This document shows, in pieces, positions 7,917 to 24,000 of a DNA stretch of 64,000 nt. This DNA comes from Deltaproteobacteria bacterium (lineage in GTDB: Bacteria; JAGRBM01; JAHCIT01): the NCBI GenBank assembly GCA_026129095.1, contig JAHCIT010000001.1, forward strand, positions 58,245 through 122,244, given 5' to 3'. How positions within the stretch are numbered: the stretch's first letter is position 1; each line of letters begins with the position of its first letter. Both the position numbers and the translations under genes were made by a program. Under the pieces are notes generated by a model, which was given only the letters and a program-made list of their open reading frames with translations, had not been told where the DNA came from and ran no database searches.

Positions 7917-8975
7917 GTGAGCCACTACCTGCGTCCGGCCATCCCGGCACTCCTGGCATCCTTCATCATTGCTTCGGCCGCCTGCGCGGCCCCGCCCTAC
8001 CCCCTATCCGACCACTACGACGGCAAGCGGTTCTTCAACCCCGAAACGGTACAGAAGCATACGTTCTGGACGTTTCTCAGGTGGCAGTTCACCCGGGAGC
8101 GCGCCCCCTGGCCCGCGTCCCTGCCGCCCGCGCCAAAGCCAGACCTTCGGCCCGTCGCCCCCGGCGAGGTGCAGATCACCTGGATCGGCCACTCGACCTG
8201 TCTCATCCGTTTCCACGGCTGGACCGTGATCGCCGATCCCGTTTTTTCGGAGCGGGCGAGCCCCGTCTCGTGGGCAGGCCCCAGGCGCGTGTGGCCGCCG
8301 GCCCTGGCCGCAGACGAACTACCGCCTGTCGATACAGTCATCGTCAGCCACAACCACTACGAGCATCTGGATCTTCCCTCGCTCCGCGAGCTTCACGCGC
8401 TCTATGGGCCGGAGTTCATCGTTCCGCTGGCCAACAAGACTCTCCTTGCAGGCGAGGGGATCACCCGCGTCACCGAACTGGACTGGTGGCAGCAGATGGA
8501 AAATCCAGGTGGATCATCCGGGGCCACGAAACGGGTCACGCTCACCCCGGCGCGCCACTGGTCGGCGCGGGGACTGTTCGACCGCTACGAGATGCTCTGG
8601 GGGAGTTTCATGCTCGAACACGACGGTATCCGCGTCTACTTCGCGGGCGACACGGGCTATGGCCGCCACTTCAGCGAGATCCGCGACAGGCTCGGCGCGC
8701 CGGACGTGAGCCTCATCCCGATCGGAACCTACGAGCCCCGGTGGTTCATGCGGGATCACCACACCAATCCGGACGACGCCGTGCGCGCCCATCTCGATCT
8801 CGGATCCCGCCTCAGCATGGGGATCCATTTCGGGACGTTCCAGCTTTCCGACGAGGCCATTGACGAGCCGCCCCGTGCGCTGGCCGCCGCCCTCGCCGAA
8901 CGGTCCTTAAGCCCCGCCGAGTTCATCGCCCCGGAGCCCGGCCAGACGATCGTGTGGAAGCGGTACGGGGAGTAG
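7917..8975 (+). CDS. exported metallo-beta-lactamase-fold hydrolase, NAPE-PLD/UlaG-like
   Basis: A 352-residue metallo-hydrolase. The zinc motif reads SHNHYEHLD, like NAPE-PLD (SHNHYDHLD) but with Glu in place of the usual Asp; further ligands are the His of TPARHWSARG, the Asp of FAGDTGYG and the His of GIHFGTF. I placed the start at GTG 7917 because it puts a signal peptide (LRPAIPALLASFIIASAACAA) at the very N terminus; a TTG at 7839 is also in frame. The Cys in SAAC could be a lipobox but the match is loose. Likely acts on a phosphodiester or lipid-like substrate in the envelope. Its stop is only 3 bases from the stop of the convergent TetR gene. Confidence 0.8.
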   Translation: MSHYLRPAIPALLASFIIASAACAAPPYPLSDHYDGKRFFNPETVQKHTFWTFLRWQFTRERAPWPASLPPAPKPDLRPVAPGEVQITWIGHSTCLIRFHGWTVIADPVFSERASPVSWAGPRRVWPPALAADELPPVDTVIVSHNHYEHLDLPSLRELHALYGPEFIVPLANKTLLAGEGITRVTELDWWQQMENPGGSSGATKRVTLTPARHWSARGLFDRYEMLWGSFMLEHDGIRVYFAGDTGYGRHFSEIRDRLGAPDVSLIPIGTYEPRWFMRDHHTNPDDAVRAHLDLGSRLSMGIHFGTFQLSDEAIDEPPRALAAALAERSLSPAEFIAPEPGQTIVWKRYGE

Positions 8976-8978
8976 GGG

Positions 8979-9596
8979 TTACCTCACCAGCAGTCCTTCG
9001 AGGCTGAAGCGGAGCAGTTCGCTGACGAGGGCGGGGACGGGCGGCCGCCTTTCGGGCGGCTGGATGCCCACCTGGAAGACCACCTGCCGGACGCCGCCCA
9101 TGATGAACTGGGCGGTGATCTCCGGGTCGTGCCTGCGTAGGACGCCCAGCGACATCCCGCTGCCGAGGGCGCGGACGATCAGCCCGCTCACCGCGCCGTA
9201 GAACTCCATGAGCTTGCGGTCGAAGTCGGCGTCTATTCCCATGCCGGTGCGGGTCAGGATCTGGCTCGTGTGCGGGTCGCCGAGAAGCACCGAGAAAACA
9301 TTTTGCAGGTTTTCGTTCAGCTGCTCCATGAAGGGCGGCGCGCCGGGGCCGGTCTCGATCCGCCTCATGCAGCCCTTGAGGTCAACGAACAGGGCGTCGA
9401 GGATCTCGTCGAAGATCGCCCGCTTGCTTTCGAAATACAGATAAAAGGTGCCGCGGGCGATACCGGCCGCCTCGATCACATCGCTCACGCTCGCGGCATG
9501 GTAGCCCTTCTCGCCAAAGAGCCGCCGGGCGGCGGCCAGCACCTGCTGGCGGCGCCCCTCGCGGAGCTGGCGCCCGCGCTCAATCCGGCCGTCCAC
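8979..9596 (-). CDS. TetR/AcrR family transcriptional regulator
   Basis: The helix-turn-helix is clear: RRQQVLAAARRLFGEKGY, then VSDVIEAAGIARGTFYLYFESK, the TetR signature. The remaining C-terminal 140 residues form the variable ligand-binding and dimer domain. I chose GTG 9596 (205 residues) because GGAGG lies 7 bases upstream; an in-frame ATG at 9653 would add 19 residues without a ribosome binding site. The gene is divergent from the activase/dehydratase operon, and a perfect 20-bp dyad lies between them, so it very probably represses that operon and perhaps itself. The ligand may be an acyl-CoA or related compound (inference). Confidence 0.9.
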   Translation of the reverse strand: MDGRIERGRQLREGRRQQVLAAARRLFGEKGYHAASVSDVIEAAGIARGTFYLYFESKRAIFDEILDALFVDLKGCMRRIETGPGAPPFMEQLNENLQNVFSVLLGDPHTSQILTRTGMGIDADFDRKLMEFYGAVSGLIVRALGSGMSLGVLRRHDPEITAQFIMGGVRQVVFQVGIQPPERRPPVPALVSELLRFSLEGLLVR

Positions 9597-9737
9597 TGCT
9601 TTGCCTCCGTTTCCCCCGGTGTTTTTCGGCCCGGTAAGGGCAGCAAAAACCATGACCCGAGCCCGGCCCTATCCATCTGTTATTGCTTGCAATTCCGCTC
9701 AAACGCCGTCTCTTTCCAAACATTAGCGATTTTTTCG

Positions 9738-9767
9738 TTGACACCCCCGGAGGATATTCCCTAAAAC
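9738..9767 (+). promoter_or_regulatory. candidate sigma70 promoter for the activase operon
   Basis: TTGACA at 9738-9743 with a -10-like TAAAAC at 9762-9767 (spacer 18). It is the best match in the 317-base TetR-operon gap. A small dyad GGTGGA/TCCACC (9827-9841) and palindrome TTGGGCCCAA (9852-9861) lie in the leader. The promoter would be over 90 bases upstream of the operator, so another promoter nearer the operator is possible. Confidence 0.35.
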
Positions 9768-9864
9768 TGTTCCCCTGTAACCTTAACGCGAGGGAAACCG
9801 ACCACAGCCTGTTGACCCTGTTGCGAGGTGGAAAGTCCACCGAGGCGTTTCTTGGGCCCAAAAC

Positions 9865-9884
9865 TAGACTGACGTGTCAGTCTA
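9865..9884. promoter_or_regulatory. perfect palindromic operator, probable TetR binding site
   Basis: Two 9-bp arms, TAGACTGAC and GTCAGTCTA, separated by GT, are exact reverse complements. The site is 30 bases before the ATG of the activase gene and shares a gap with the divergent TetR gene, the usual arrangement for autoregulated TetR control. Confidence 0.8.
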
Positions 9885-9913
9885 TCTTAGGTCCACCGGG
9901 AAGGGAAGCTCAA

Positions 9914-13531
<3,618 letters not shown>

Positions 13532-13595
13532 GCAAAGCCGGGTATTACATAGAAGACACCAGACAGAAACAGGAATACACCAAGGGGATCACGAC

Positions 13596-15257
13596 ATGCA
13601 GACCACCAGCCACACCGGAGAGAAGCTCAACACGGCCACGGGACTCGATATCGACTCCGAACTGGCCCGTTTCGAGGCGGAAGAGCGCAAGCGCCTCGGC
13701 ATCGAGGACACGCGCCAGCAGTGGCACGATGCCAATCCCAACCAGTTCACCCGCGCCCAGCGCGACAACACGACGATCCTCGTCTCGGGCCTGACGCACG
13801 CCCATGACGTGTTCGTGCGGTCGGCGCTGGCCTCCTGCGGCTACAAGGTGAAGGTTCTGGACTGCCCGGACAACGACGCGCTCCGCTATGGCAAGGAGTT
13901 CGGAAACCGGGGCCAGTGCAACCCCACCTACTTCACCGTCGGTAACCTGGTGAAGCACCTTGCGGAGCTGCGCGACGAGAAGGGCATGTCCAAGGAAGAG
14001 ATCGTGGACAACTACCTGTTCCTGACAGCCGGGGCCTGCGGCCCCTGCCGGTTCGGCATGTATGTCACCGAATACCGGAAAGCCCTCCGCGACTCCGGCT
14101 TCGAGGGCTTCCGCGTGCTGCTCGTTTCGCAAGGCGGCGAGGTCCAGTCGGCCTCCGGCCGCGGGCTCGAGTTCACCAAGTTCGATGTCAGCTGGATGTT
14201 CCGCGCGATCATCCTGGGCGATGTCCTGAACGCCCTCATGTACCGCATCCGGCCCTACGAAGTGGAAGCCGGGGCCACCGACCGGGCGCTGGAAGAATGC
14301 CGCCAGGCGATCTGCACGGCGCTCGAAAAGCGCACGTCGCTGCTCGTGGCCGTCTACAAATGCCGCAAAATCCTCTCGAAGGTGAAGGTGGACCGCACCC
14401 TCGTCCGTCCCAAGGTCGCCATCATCGGCGAGTTCTGGGCGATGACGACCGAGGGTGACGGCAACTACAAGCTGCAGCGGTTCCTTGAATCCGAAGGCGC
14501 CGAGGTGGATATCCAGCTCGTCACGGCATGGCTCATGTACCTCCTCTGGGAGCGGCGCTGGGACATCGACCGCCGGACCGAGCAGCGCGGCGAGGACGCC
14601 GTCTACCGCGGGCTCCAGAACGTGAAGGTCCGCACCCGGCGCTACACCCTGCTGTTCGCCGAATACGCCGTGCGCGGCATCTTCTACCTCTATGCCTGGA
14701 TCATGGGCCTCAAGGGCTACAAGCTGCCCGACATGCAGAAGGTCTATGAAGCTGCCGAGAAGCACTACAACTGCCATGTCCGGGGCGGCGAAGGCTTCAT
14801 GGAGGTGGGCAAGCTCGTGCACAACGTCGTTCACAACAAGGTGAACATGACCCTGAGCGTGAAGCCGTTCGGTTGCATGCCCTCCAGCGGCGTTTCCGAT
14901 GGCGTGCAGTCGATCGTGACGGAGCTGTACCCGCAGGCGATCTTCCTGCCGATCGAGACGAGCGGGGACGCCGCCGTGAACGTCTACAGCCGCGTCCAGA
15001 TGCAACTGTTCAAGGCCCGGCAGGTGGCCCAGCGCGAGGTGTCGCAGGCGCTTGCCGAGTGCGGCCTCACCCGCGAGGAGCTCAACGCCTTCATTGCGAA
15101 AAATCCCGAATATGCCCACCCGCTGCACCGGAGCCCCCATGCAGCAGGCTGCACCACGGCCGATCTCATCTACGAGATCGCTGCCAGGATGGGCAGGAAG
15201 CGCCGGGAGCTTCCTCCGGTCCAGTCGGCGGAAAACCAGGCGGCAGCGGCGGCCTGA
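13596..15257 (+). CDS. 2-hydroxyacyl-CoA dehydratase D-component-like protein
   Basis: A 553-residue protein resembling HgdB/BcrC-type subunits, which carry a [4Fe-4S] cluster and catalyse radical dehydration or reduction of CoA thioesters after electron transfer from an activase. Candidate cluster Cys residues are in RGQCNPTYF, AGACGPCRFGMY and KPFGCMPSSGVSD. It follows the giant activase by 64 bases with an AAGGGG ribosome binding site, so the two are one operon. Only one dehydratase-type gene is present, whereas classical enzymes need two (A and B); the partner may be absent or the activase's long C-terminal region may replace it. A strong terminator follows. Confidence 0.8.
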   Translation: MQTTSHTGEKLNTATGLDIDSELARFEAEERKRLGIEDTRQQWHDANPNQFTRAQRDNTTILVSGLTHAHDVFVRSALASCGYKVKVLDCPDNDALRYGKEFGNRGQCNPTYFTVGNLVKHLAELRDEKGMSKEEIVDNYLFLTAGACGPCRFGMYVTEYRKALRDSGFEGFRVLLVSQGGEVQSASGRGLEFTKFDVSWMFRAIILGDVLNALMYRIRPYEVEAGATDRALEECRQAICTALEKRTSLLVAVYKCRKILSKVKVDRTLVRPKVAIIGEFWAMTTEGDGNYKLQRFLESEGAEVDIQLVTAWLMYLLWERRWDIDRRTEQRGEDAVYRGLQNVKVRTRRYTLLFAEYAVRGIFYLYAWIMGLKGYKLPDMQKVYEAAEKHYNCHVRGGEGFMEVGKLVHNVVHNKVNMTLSVKPFGCMPSSGVSDGVQSIVTELYPQAIFLPIETSGDAAVNVYSRVQMQLFKARQVAQREVSQALAECGLTREELNAFIAKNPEYAHPLHRSPHAAGCTTADLIYEIAARMGRKRRELPPVQSAENQAAAAA

Positions 15258-15273
15258 CGGCTCCGGTCACGGA

Positions 15274-15308
15274 AAAGCCCCTCTCCACGGTCCGTGGAGC
15301 GGGGCTTT
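15274..15308. terminator. bidirectional intrinsic terminator
   Basis: Stem 15274-15289 pairs with 15293-15308 with one bulged position pair and a 3-base loop, flanked by AAAA on the left and a CTTTT run on the right. It serves the dehydratase operon (plus) and the convergent epimerase gene (minus, ending at 15319). Confidence 0.85.
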
Positions 15309-15318
15309 CCCTTTTCAG

Positions 15319-16257
15319 CTAGAGGAACTGGACGATCAGCCTGCCAAACAGGGGGCCGACCAGCTTCTGCATGAGAAACCGCTGCCAGGCGGGTATCAGC
15401 GCGGCCATGTCCCGGGCAAAATCGTCGATTGTGTGGTTCTGGAACTCCAGCGCCGCCTGCGAATCGCCGGTGTCGTACCAGTCGAGATAGCTGGGCGTGC
15501 GGCTGAACTTCCGGGCGGGCGGGCAGGGAAGCCCCGTCACACCCATGAGCCGCGCAATGAAGTCGTGATAGAGAAACTGCTGGGATCTGCCGCCGCCCAG
15601 GATATAGACCCGGTTCTTCACCTGCCCGAACCTCTCGGCAGCGTGAACCAGCGCCATGGCGACGTCCTCCAGGTGGACGAACTCGATCCGCGAATCGTGG
15701 GGAAACATGAACATCTCCCTCATCCGGGCAGGGCTCAGATCCAGATGCGGAGCGGCGGCGATACGGCAGATCACGTAGTCGATCCCCGCCCCGGCTACGA
15801 TGCGTTCCCCCTCCACCTTGGACCGGGTGTAGTGATCCACCCCGTTCATGGGATTGCGGTCGGGGTGGAGCGGCGCCTTCGCCTCCGGCGTGGGGCCGAA
15901 TACCGATACGGATGAGGTGAAAACCAGCGGTTTCCGGGCAGAGACGGCGGCCTGCACCACGTTCCGGGTACCCTCGACATTCACCCGCTGCGTCAGGTCC
16001 GGTTTCTGCTCGCTGAGGGGCGGTATGATGGCCGCCAGATGAAGGATGAGGTCCGTCCTCACCGCCTCCCGCCGGAGGGCTTCCGCGTCGCCTATATCGC
16101 CCCAGACGACGTCCACACCGGGCGGAAGTTCCGTCCGGCGGGCACGGTTTACGGGGTTATCCAGATCGAAAACGAGGATCTCGTGCCCGTTGTCCAGAAA
16201 CGCCCGGCTGATGTTTAGCCCGAGCCCGCCCAGTCCACCCGTAATCATCACCTTCAT
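15319..16257 (-). CDS. NAD-dependent epimerase/dehydratase (extended SDR)
   Basis: A 312-residue Rossmann enzyme. The N terminus MKVMITGGLGGLGLNISRAF contains the Gly-x-x-Gly-x-x-Gly dinucleotide motif; LHLAAIIPP, FTSSVSVFG and the catalytic YTRSK (Tyr-x-x-x-Lys) follow in the normal order. Members act on nucleotide sugars or on 3-beta-hydroxysteroid-like and terpenoid alcohols; the substrate cannot be deduced. The gene is divergent from the hybrid kinase and convergent with the dehydratase operon. Confidence 0.85.
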   Translation of the reverse strand: MKVMITGGLGGLGLNISRAFLDNGHEILVFDLDNPVNRARRTELPPGVDVVWGDIGDAEALRREAVRTDLILHLAAIIPPLSEQKPDLTQRVNVEGTRNVVQAAVSARKPLVFTSSVSVFGPTPEAKAPLHPDRNPMNGVDHYTRSKVEGERIVAGAGIDYVICRIAAAPHLDLSPARMREMFMFPHDSRIEFVHLEDVAMALVHAAERFGQVKNRVYILGGGRSQQFLYHDFIARLMGVTGLPCPPARKFSRTPSYLDWYDTGDSQAALEFQNHTIDDFARDMAALIPAWQRFLMQKLVGPLFGRLIVQFL

Positions 16258-16399
16258 GCTGCCGGAAACACTCCCCGAAAGGTTTGGAGCCGGTCATTCT
16301 TAACGAAAGCGCCCGCCGGGGGCAAAAGCCCCCTTCGCCCGGAGCCGCCGGTTGCGATATAGTGACAGTCTCAAGAGATACCTGACGGGAAGGGATCCT

Positions 16400-18550
16400 G
16401 TGACCGCATCCGGACGGCACAAAGCCGAGTTTCCGCTGGAACCAAGGGAGCGTATGCTCTCTTCGCTCCGCTGGCTGCTCGCCTTTTCCGGCATCGGGCC
16501 GGCGTTCTTCCTGCCGGTCCCGCTGGGACTCATTACGTTCGACGAAATCCACCCTGGACGTGCCGGTATCTCACTCCTGATACACGGGGTTCTGTGGGCC
16601 TTTACCGGCGCCATTTACCTGTGGGCCCGGCGGCTGCCCGAGGGAGCCGGGATCAGGGGCGCAAGCCTGGCAGGTGTCCTGGCCTGCTACGCCATGTCCA
16701 TTCACGGAATGACCTCCTGGGGCATCGACGGCGTTCCGATGCAGGTACTGGTACCTGCCATCGCCGTCTTTACCCGGATCATGCTGGACCCCCGGGACGC
16801 CCGGCTGATGGTCGGCCTTCTGATCGCCCTTTTCCTCGGTTTCACTGCTGTCGTTGTCCTCCAGCTGCCCATCTGGGCATTCGTGTTCCGCGACGGCTAC
16901 TCGCCCCCGGTGCTCCCCCTGTATCACCGGATGTTCTCGGTCATTTTCGTTCTCGGCATCACGATATTCGCCTATTACTGGACAGGCCGCCTGATCCGCT
17001 CGGTAACTGCCGAACAGGCCCGCTCGCGGGATCTGGTCACGACCATGCGGACCGTCTTCGACGCATCCCCCGACGCGATCTTCGTCCTCGACCGGAATGG
17101 ACTCATCATCGATACCAACGCCGCCGCGCTCAGGCTCGCGGGAGCCACCCGGCGGCCGGAACTGGTCGGGATGTCCATGCTGCGGCTTGTCGCCCCCGAT
17201 CAGCAGCCCAAGGTCTGGGATCCGGTCCATCACTGCCCGCGGGTCATGAACCGGTTCGAGCGGTTCCAGTTCGGCTCCCCGGGCGATGTGCCCGCCCAGG
17301 TCGAGATCCAGATCGTCTCCCTGAACCCCGCCGACCCGGAGACGGGATTTCTGGCGACGATCCGCGACCGACGGGACGAGGAAAAACTCCGCAGCCAGCT
17401 CCAGAAGGCGCAGCGGCTCGATTCCCTCGGGGCACTCGCCGGCGGGGTCGCCCACGACCTCAACAACGCGCTGAACCCGATCCTCGGCTTCGCCAACCTG
17501 GAGCTGGACACCCCGGGGCTGCCTGACGAAACGCGCCAGTCGTTTGAGCTGATCCGCGACTGCGCGAGCCGCGCCACGAGCCTTTCCAAGCAGCTCCTGT
17601 CCCTTTCCCGGGGCGGTGCCCCGGAAGTGCGGTGGATCGATGCGACCGAAATCTCCCTCAACCTGATCTCGGTGCTCGACCGGGCGACGCCTCCCGGCGT
17701 CAGCGTCACGTTCGACGGACCGGAGCGGCATATCGAGGTGGAGTTTTCCGCCTCCCAGTACGAGCAGGTGCTCCTGAATCTCCTGACCAACGGGGTCGAG
17801 GCCATCGGCGACAAGGGACTGCTGCGGCTGGAGCTGTCGCTGATCGAGGGCGACCGGCTCCGCGAGGAACTGATCGGATGGGAGAGCGATTCGGCGCTCC
17901 TGATCGAGGTGACCGATTCCGGGTGCGGCATACCGGCCGACCAGGTTCCCCGCATTTTCGATCCCTTTTTCACGACCAAGGAGTCCCGGCGCGGTACCGG
18001 TCTCGGGCTTTCGGTGGTGGATCGGATCGTGACCGACCGGCGGGGACTCGTACGTGTCGAGAGCCAGCCCGGCGTGGGGTCAGTGTTCCGGGTCTACCTG
18101 CCCGGCGCACGGATGGCCGAGCCGAAGTCCGGGCCGGTACAGGCGGCCGCCCCCGGCACCGCCAGCCGGCGCCTCAGCATCCTCGCCGTGGACGATGAAC
18201 CCTCAAACCTCATGCTGATCCAGAAGATCGCGGAAAAGCTGGGCGACCGGGTGCGGACGGCCAACTCCTGCTCCGAAACGCGGGCCTATGCGGCGACGAT
18301 GGGCGAGAACTTTGACCTCGTCCTGATGGACCTTCTGCTGCCGGACGGGAACGGCGCGGAACTCTACGCCGAGATCAAGCACAGCATCGGAAATCCGCGT
18401 GTGATTTTCCTGTCCGGCTATTCCCGCGAGGCCATACCCAAGCACGTGCTTGAATCGGCCGAGTTCGAGGCGTTCTTCCCCAAGCCCATCAACGTCAGCC
18501 ACCTTACCGAGATGATTCACCAGTGCCGGGACCGGCGGACCCAGAGCTGA
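16400..18550 (+). CDS. membrane hybrid histidine kinase with PAS and receiver domains
   Basis: Start at GTG 16400, with GGAAGGGA just upstream; a TTG at 16352 is in frame but has no such site. The 716-residue protein has six TM segments in the first 210 residues, a PAS domain (about 225-340; VFDASPDAIFVLDRNGLII), then the HisKA H-box GGVAHDLNNALNPILGF, N-box LLNLLTNGVEAI, G1 DSGCGIP, F-box IFDPFFTTK and G2 GTGLGLSVV. The C-terminal receiver (about 590-712) has the acidic VDDE pair, phospho-acceptor Asp in LVLMDLLLPDG and Lys in FPKPIN. No separate response regulator is adjacent, so it may signal through a phosphorelay elsewhere. Stimulus unknown. Confidence 0.9.
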   Translation: MTASGRHKAEFPLEPRERMLSSLRWLLAFSGIGPAFFLPVPLGLITFDEIHPGRAGISLLIHGVLWAFTGAIYLWARRLPEGAGIRGASLAGVLACYAMSIHGMTSWGIDGVPMQVLVPAIAVFTRIMLDPRDARLMVGLLIALFLGFTAVVVLQLPIWAFVFRDGYSPPVLPLYHRMFSVIFVLGITIFAYYWTGRLIRSVTAEQARSRDLVTTMRTVFDASPDAIFVLDRNGLIIDTNAAALRLAGATRRPELVGMSMLRLVAPDQQPKVWDPVHHCPRVMNRFERFQFGSPGDVPAQVEIQIVSLNPADPETGFLATIRDRRDEEKLRSQLQKAQRLDSLGALAGGVAHDLNNALNPILGFANLELDTPGLPDETRQSFELIRDCASRATSLSKQLLSLSRGGAPEVRWIDATEISLNLISVLDRATPPGVSVTFDGPERHIEVEFSASQYEQVLLNLLTNGVEAIGDKGLLRLELSLIEGDRLREELIGWESDSALLIEVTDSGCGIPADQVPRIFDPFFTTKESRRGTGLGLSVVDRIVTDRRGLVRVESQPGVGSVFRVYLPGARMAEPKSGPVQAAAPGTASRRLSILAVDDEPSNLMLIQKIAEKLGDRVRTANSCSETRAYAATMGENFDLVLMDLLLPDGNGAELYAEIKHSIGNPRVIFLSGYSREAIPKHVLESAEFEAFFPKPINVSHLTEMIHQCRDRRTQS

Positions 18551-18557
18551 AAACAAA

Positions 18558-18582
18558 AGCGGCCCGGGATCGCCGGGCCGCT
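18558..18582. terminator. bidirectional intrinsic terminator
   Basis: Ten-bp stem AGCGGCCCGG (18558-18567) with CCGGGCCGCT (18573-18582), 5-base loop, A-rich on the left and TCCTGTTTT on the right. It separates the convergent kinase and pyrophosphatase genes. Confidence 0.85.
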
Positions 18583-18632
18583 CCTGTTTTATCCGACCGG
18601 CCCCTTTTGGGAGCCGTTTCGTTCCGATAAGG

Positions 18633-20909
<2,277 letters not shown>

Positions 20910-20951
20910 AATCCTTCCGTCCATCCCTCTAGGGCAAAGTTAAGCCGCGTT

Positions 20952-20980
20952 CGCGTATCACTTGGCCCGCAACGCGTCAA
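20952..20980 (-). promoter_or_regulatory. candidate promoter of the pyrophosphatase gene
   Basis: On the minus strand TTGACG (plus 20975-20980) and TACGCG (plus 20952-20957) with a 17-base spacer. The -35 is good and the -10 poor. The rest of the 155-base gap is AT-rich around 20990-21030. Confidence 0.35.
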
Positions 20981-21064
20981 ACGGCATTTAAGAATCGGTT
21001 TTTATATAATAATTCCAGCTAGTTATACTGGCATCGGGTCAGCGTATACCGGCCCTATCCGCCT

Positions 21065-24000
21065 TCAGGCATCCTCAAACTCGCGGCAAATCCCGTGAAG
21101 CCGGTAACCGCAGTCCCGGCACGGAAGGGGCGGATTTGACCGATTTCCCGCCCCATCCACCCCCCGGAACCGTCCGGCAAGGATATCCTCCGCGCAGCGT
21201 CCCAGAACGGCGGCAATCTCGCCGGGCCCCGGCACGGCCTCCACGGCAGTGATGATCCCCTCGTCAATCCACGCGATGGCGGCAGTTTTCACCGGGCGGC
21301 CGGTACTCTCCAGCGCCCATTTGTACAAACCCAGTTGCAGATCATACCGTTCGGAGCGGATCTTTTCCCTTGCGCCAGCCTCCCCCCCGGCCCGGCCGGA
21401 CTTGTAGTCCATGATCTCCCAGCCGTTGCCTGTATCGAACGCAAGGTCGATCGCGCCCCGGATGTCGATATCGAGGTCGGACGAACCCGGCGGCTGGTAA
21501 CGGACAAGAAACTCCCACTCGCGACGAACGTCCCGAGCTCCTTCGGTGCGCGGCCGGATGGCCGACCCGTAGAAGTCGAGAGCTCGGGCGGCGGAGGCGA
21601 CGATCTCCGGCAAAGCATTCTCGCGCTCGAACTCGTCAAGCTGGGACAGCTTGTGCCGGACCCAGTCCAGGTAGTCATCACCCACCGACCCAAGCTCCAG
21701 CGCACGATGCAGGAGGGTTCCGCGCAGCATCCCGCCCAGTACGGCGGGGCTGCCATCGGTTTCCGCCGCGGACGATACCCGCGGCACGATAAACCACCGG
21801 TGCGGGGGAACCTCGAGGACATGGCGGTAGTAATATTTGAGCTCGCAGTCGAGGAATGTCCGGAGCGAGGAGTAGTCGAGCACCACCCGGCGGCGTCCGC
21901 CGGGCGGTGCCGGGAACAGTACCGCCGGGCTGGCGGCGGCCGCCCTGGCGAAACGGTCCTCGATGCCGGGGAAACGGTCGCTGACGGCTGCCGTGCCGGC
22001 GGCGGCATAGGCAGAGAGCGGACGAAGCTGCACGAGGCAGGTTTCCGTGCCAAAAGCGGCCTCGCGTGTTTCTTCCTCTCCGTCCGCTTCCGGGCCAAAT
22101 GCGAACCGCAGATGCGCCGCCGGACCACCCGGCGCGCTCGACAGGAAGACGAGCGCCTTTCTGGCGCGGGTAGCCGCCACGTAGAAAATCCTCAGATCCT
22201 CGGCGGCTTCGCGGCCATCCTTCAAGGGACCAGCCGCCAGGAAATCCGCCGGTTTGAGCGGATTCTCGCCGGGGCCCGGCGGAACCCCGAATGCCGGAAC
22301 CTCCCTCCTGTCACCTGCCGGATGCCAGCGGATGTCAATGCCTCCCTTGTTTCCCCCCAACTGCGTGCCACAAAACGGAAGCATCACCACATCAAACTCG
22401 AGCCCCTTGGCCCCATGAATGGTGATAAGCGCCACCCGGTCGTCGCCGTCGCCCCAGGCGGCCGACGGCTCGCTCACCGCATCACCCGCCTCCAGATGCC
22501 GGTTCAGTTCACGCAAAATCTGTACGGCGCCAAGGCCTTCGGCTTCCCGGGCCCGCACCCAGTCGAGAAACTTCTCCAGATTGGCCAGACGGGCAGGCCC
22601 TCCCAATCCGGCCCCGAAGGCCGCCCGGACGGCCAGTTTCCCGATGAGCAGCTCCAGCGCGCTCACGCAACCCGAAACCTGGAGCACCTGCCGGGCAGCC
22701 TTCATCGCGCCAGTCACCTGCCTGAGCTGGCTGGCCGCATTTCCCGGCGACCGGCGCTCGAGTTCCGACACGATATACTCCAGATCCCCGCCACCCTCTG
22801 ATCGCATCCACCGGTCAAACCGGCGGGCCGGATCGAGCGAGGCGAAACGGTCGTCAGGGTTCTTCAGCACCGACATGGCGAAGATTGCGTCGAGCGGCAG
22901 CGCAGCTACCGGCGATATCCAGAAGGCAAGCAGGCTGGCTCCCGTGATGGGCGACACCAGGACCGAAAGGGCTGCACCCAGGTCGGCCACCTCCTGCGAG
23001 CCGAAGAAGCCACCCTCGGCCCGGCGATGGCAGGGGATCCCCGCCTCCAGAAGCCTGGCTTCCACCTTCGAGATCTGGGCATGGGACCGGCAGATGACAG
23101 CGCACTTGCTCCAGGGAACCGGATCGATTCCGCCGGAGCCCGAATGCAGTTCCTTCAGCCGCAAGGCAAGGGCCCGGAGCTCGGCCGCCTCCGCTCCACC
23201 CCGGTCAGCAAGGCCTGCCGGATCCGGGCAGCCGATCCACTCCACAAGACCGCCGGGTCCGGTATGACCGTCCACCGGGTCAAGCGGCTGGCGGCGGGCC
23301 TCGAAGGGCCGTGGATTCTCGCTGCCGTCCGGCATGGCAATGGAGAAAATGCGGTTAAGCGCCAGCAGTACGTTCCGCTGCGCACGAAAACTCTTGCAGA
23401 GGGTTGTCCGGGCATCCCCCTCCCCGGACTGATGACCCTTGTGGCTCACATTCAGCTCGCCCAAGCGGCCGATCGCCTCGGAAAAGACCGTCACGTCGGC
23501 CCGGCGGAAGGCATAGATCGACTGTTTTTCGTCGCCGACGAGGAACACGTCGGCGTCCTTATCCAGGTTTTCGATAATGAACGACAGGAACTGCCACTGG
23601 ACCGGCGAGGTATCCTGAAACTCGTCAACGAGCAGGTGGCTGATGGACCGGGCGATACGCCTGCGGGCAGCGGCACTGTGGCGGAGGATCTTCCCGAACT
23701 CCACTTCGAGATCGTCAAAGTCGAGCGTGGAAATCCCGCGTCCCTGCCGCCGCCTCCAACGGTACCAGTCGCGGACAACGATACGGACATTGTCACGATC
23801 TTCTGCTTCGAGGCGGCTGACCGCAGCCTCGGGCGATTCATCCTCCCTCTTCAGAGCGGTGAGCGACTCCGGCCATTCTTTTTTCGTTTTTTTCGGGACA
23901 GCCGGGAACCACAGTTTGATTTCGTCCAGAAGCTGGACGACCTGCTGGTAGTCGGCCTCGTTCCGAAACCACTTCGTTTCTGCATTAATTACACCGCCAC

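Noticed and set aside
8973..8981. Missing terminator between convergent genes as a sign of an assembly join
   Set aside because: Both genes end with intact, complete domains, and such close convergent stops are common; nothing else points to a join.
21335..22801. Plus-strand open frame within the AddA region
   Set aside because: Antisense to a clear helicase-nuclease; no domain seen.
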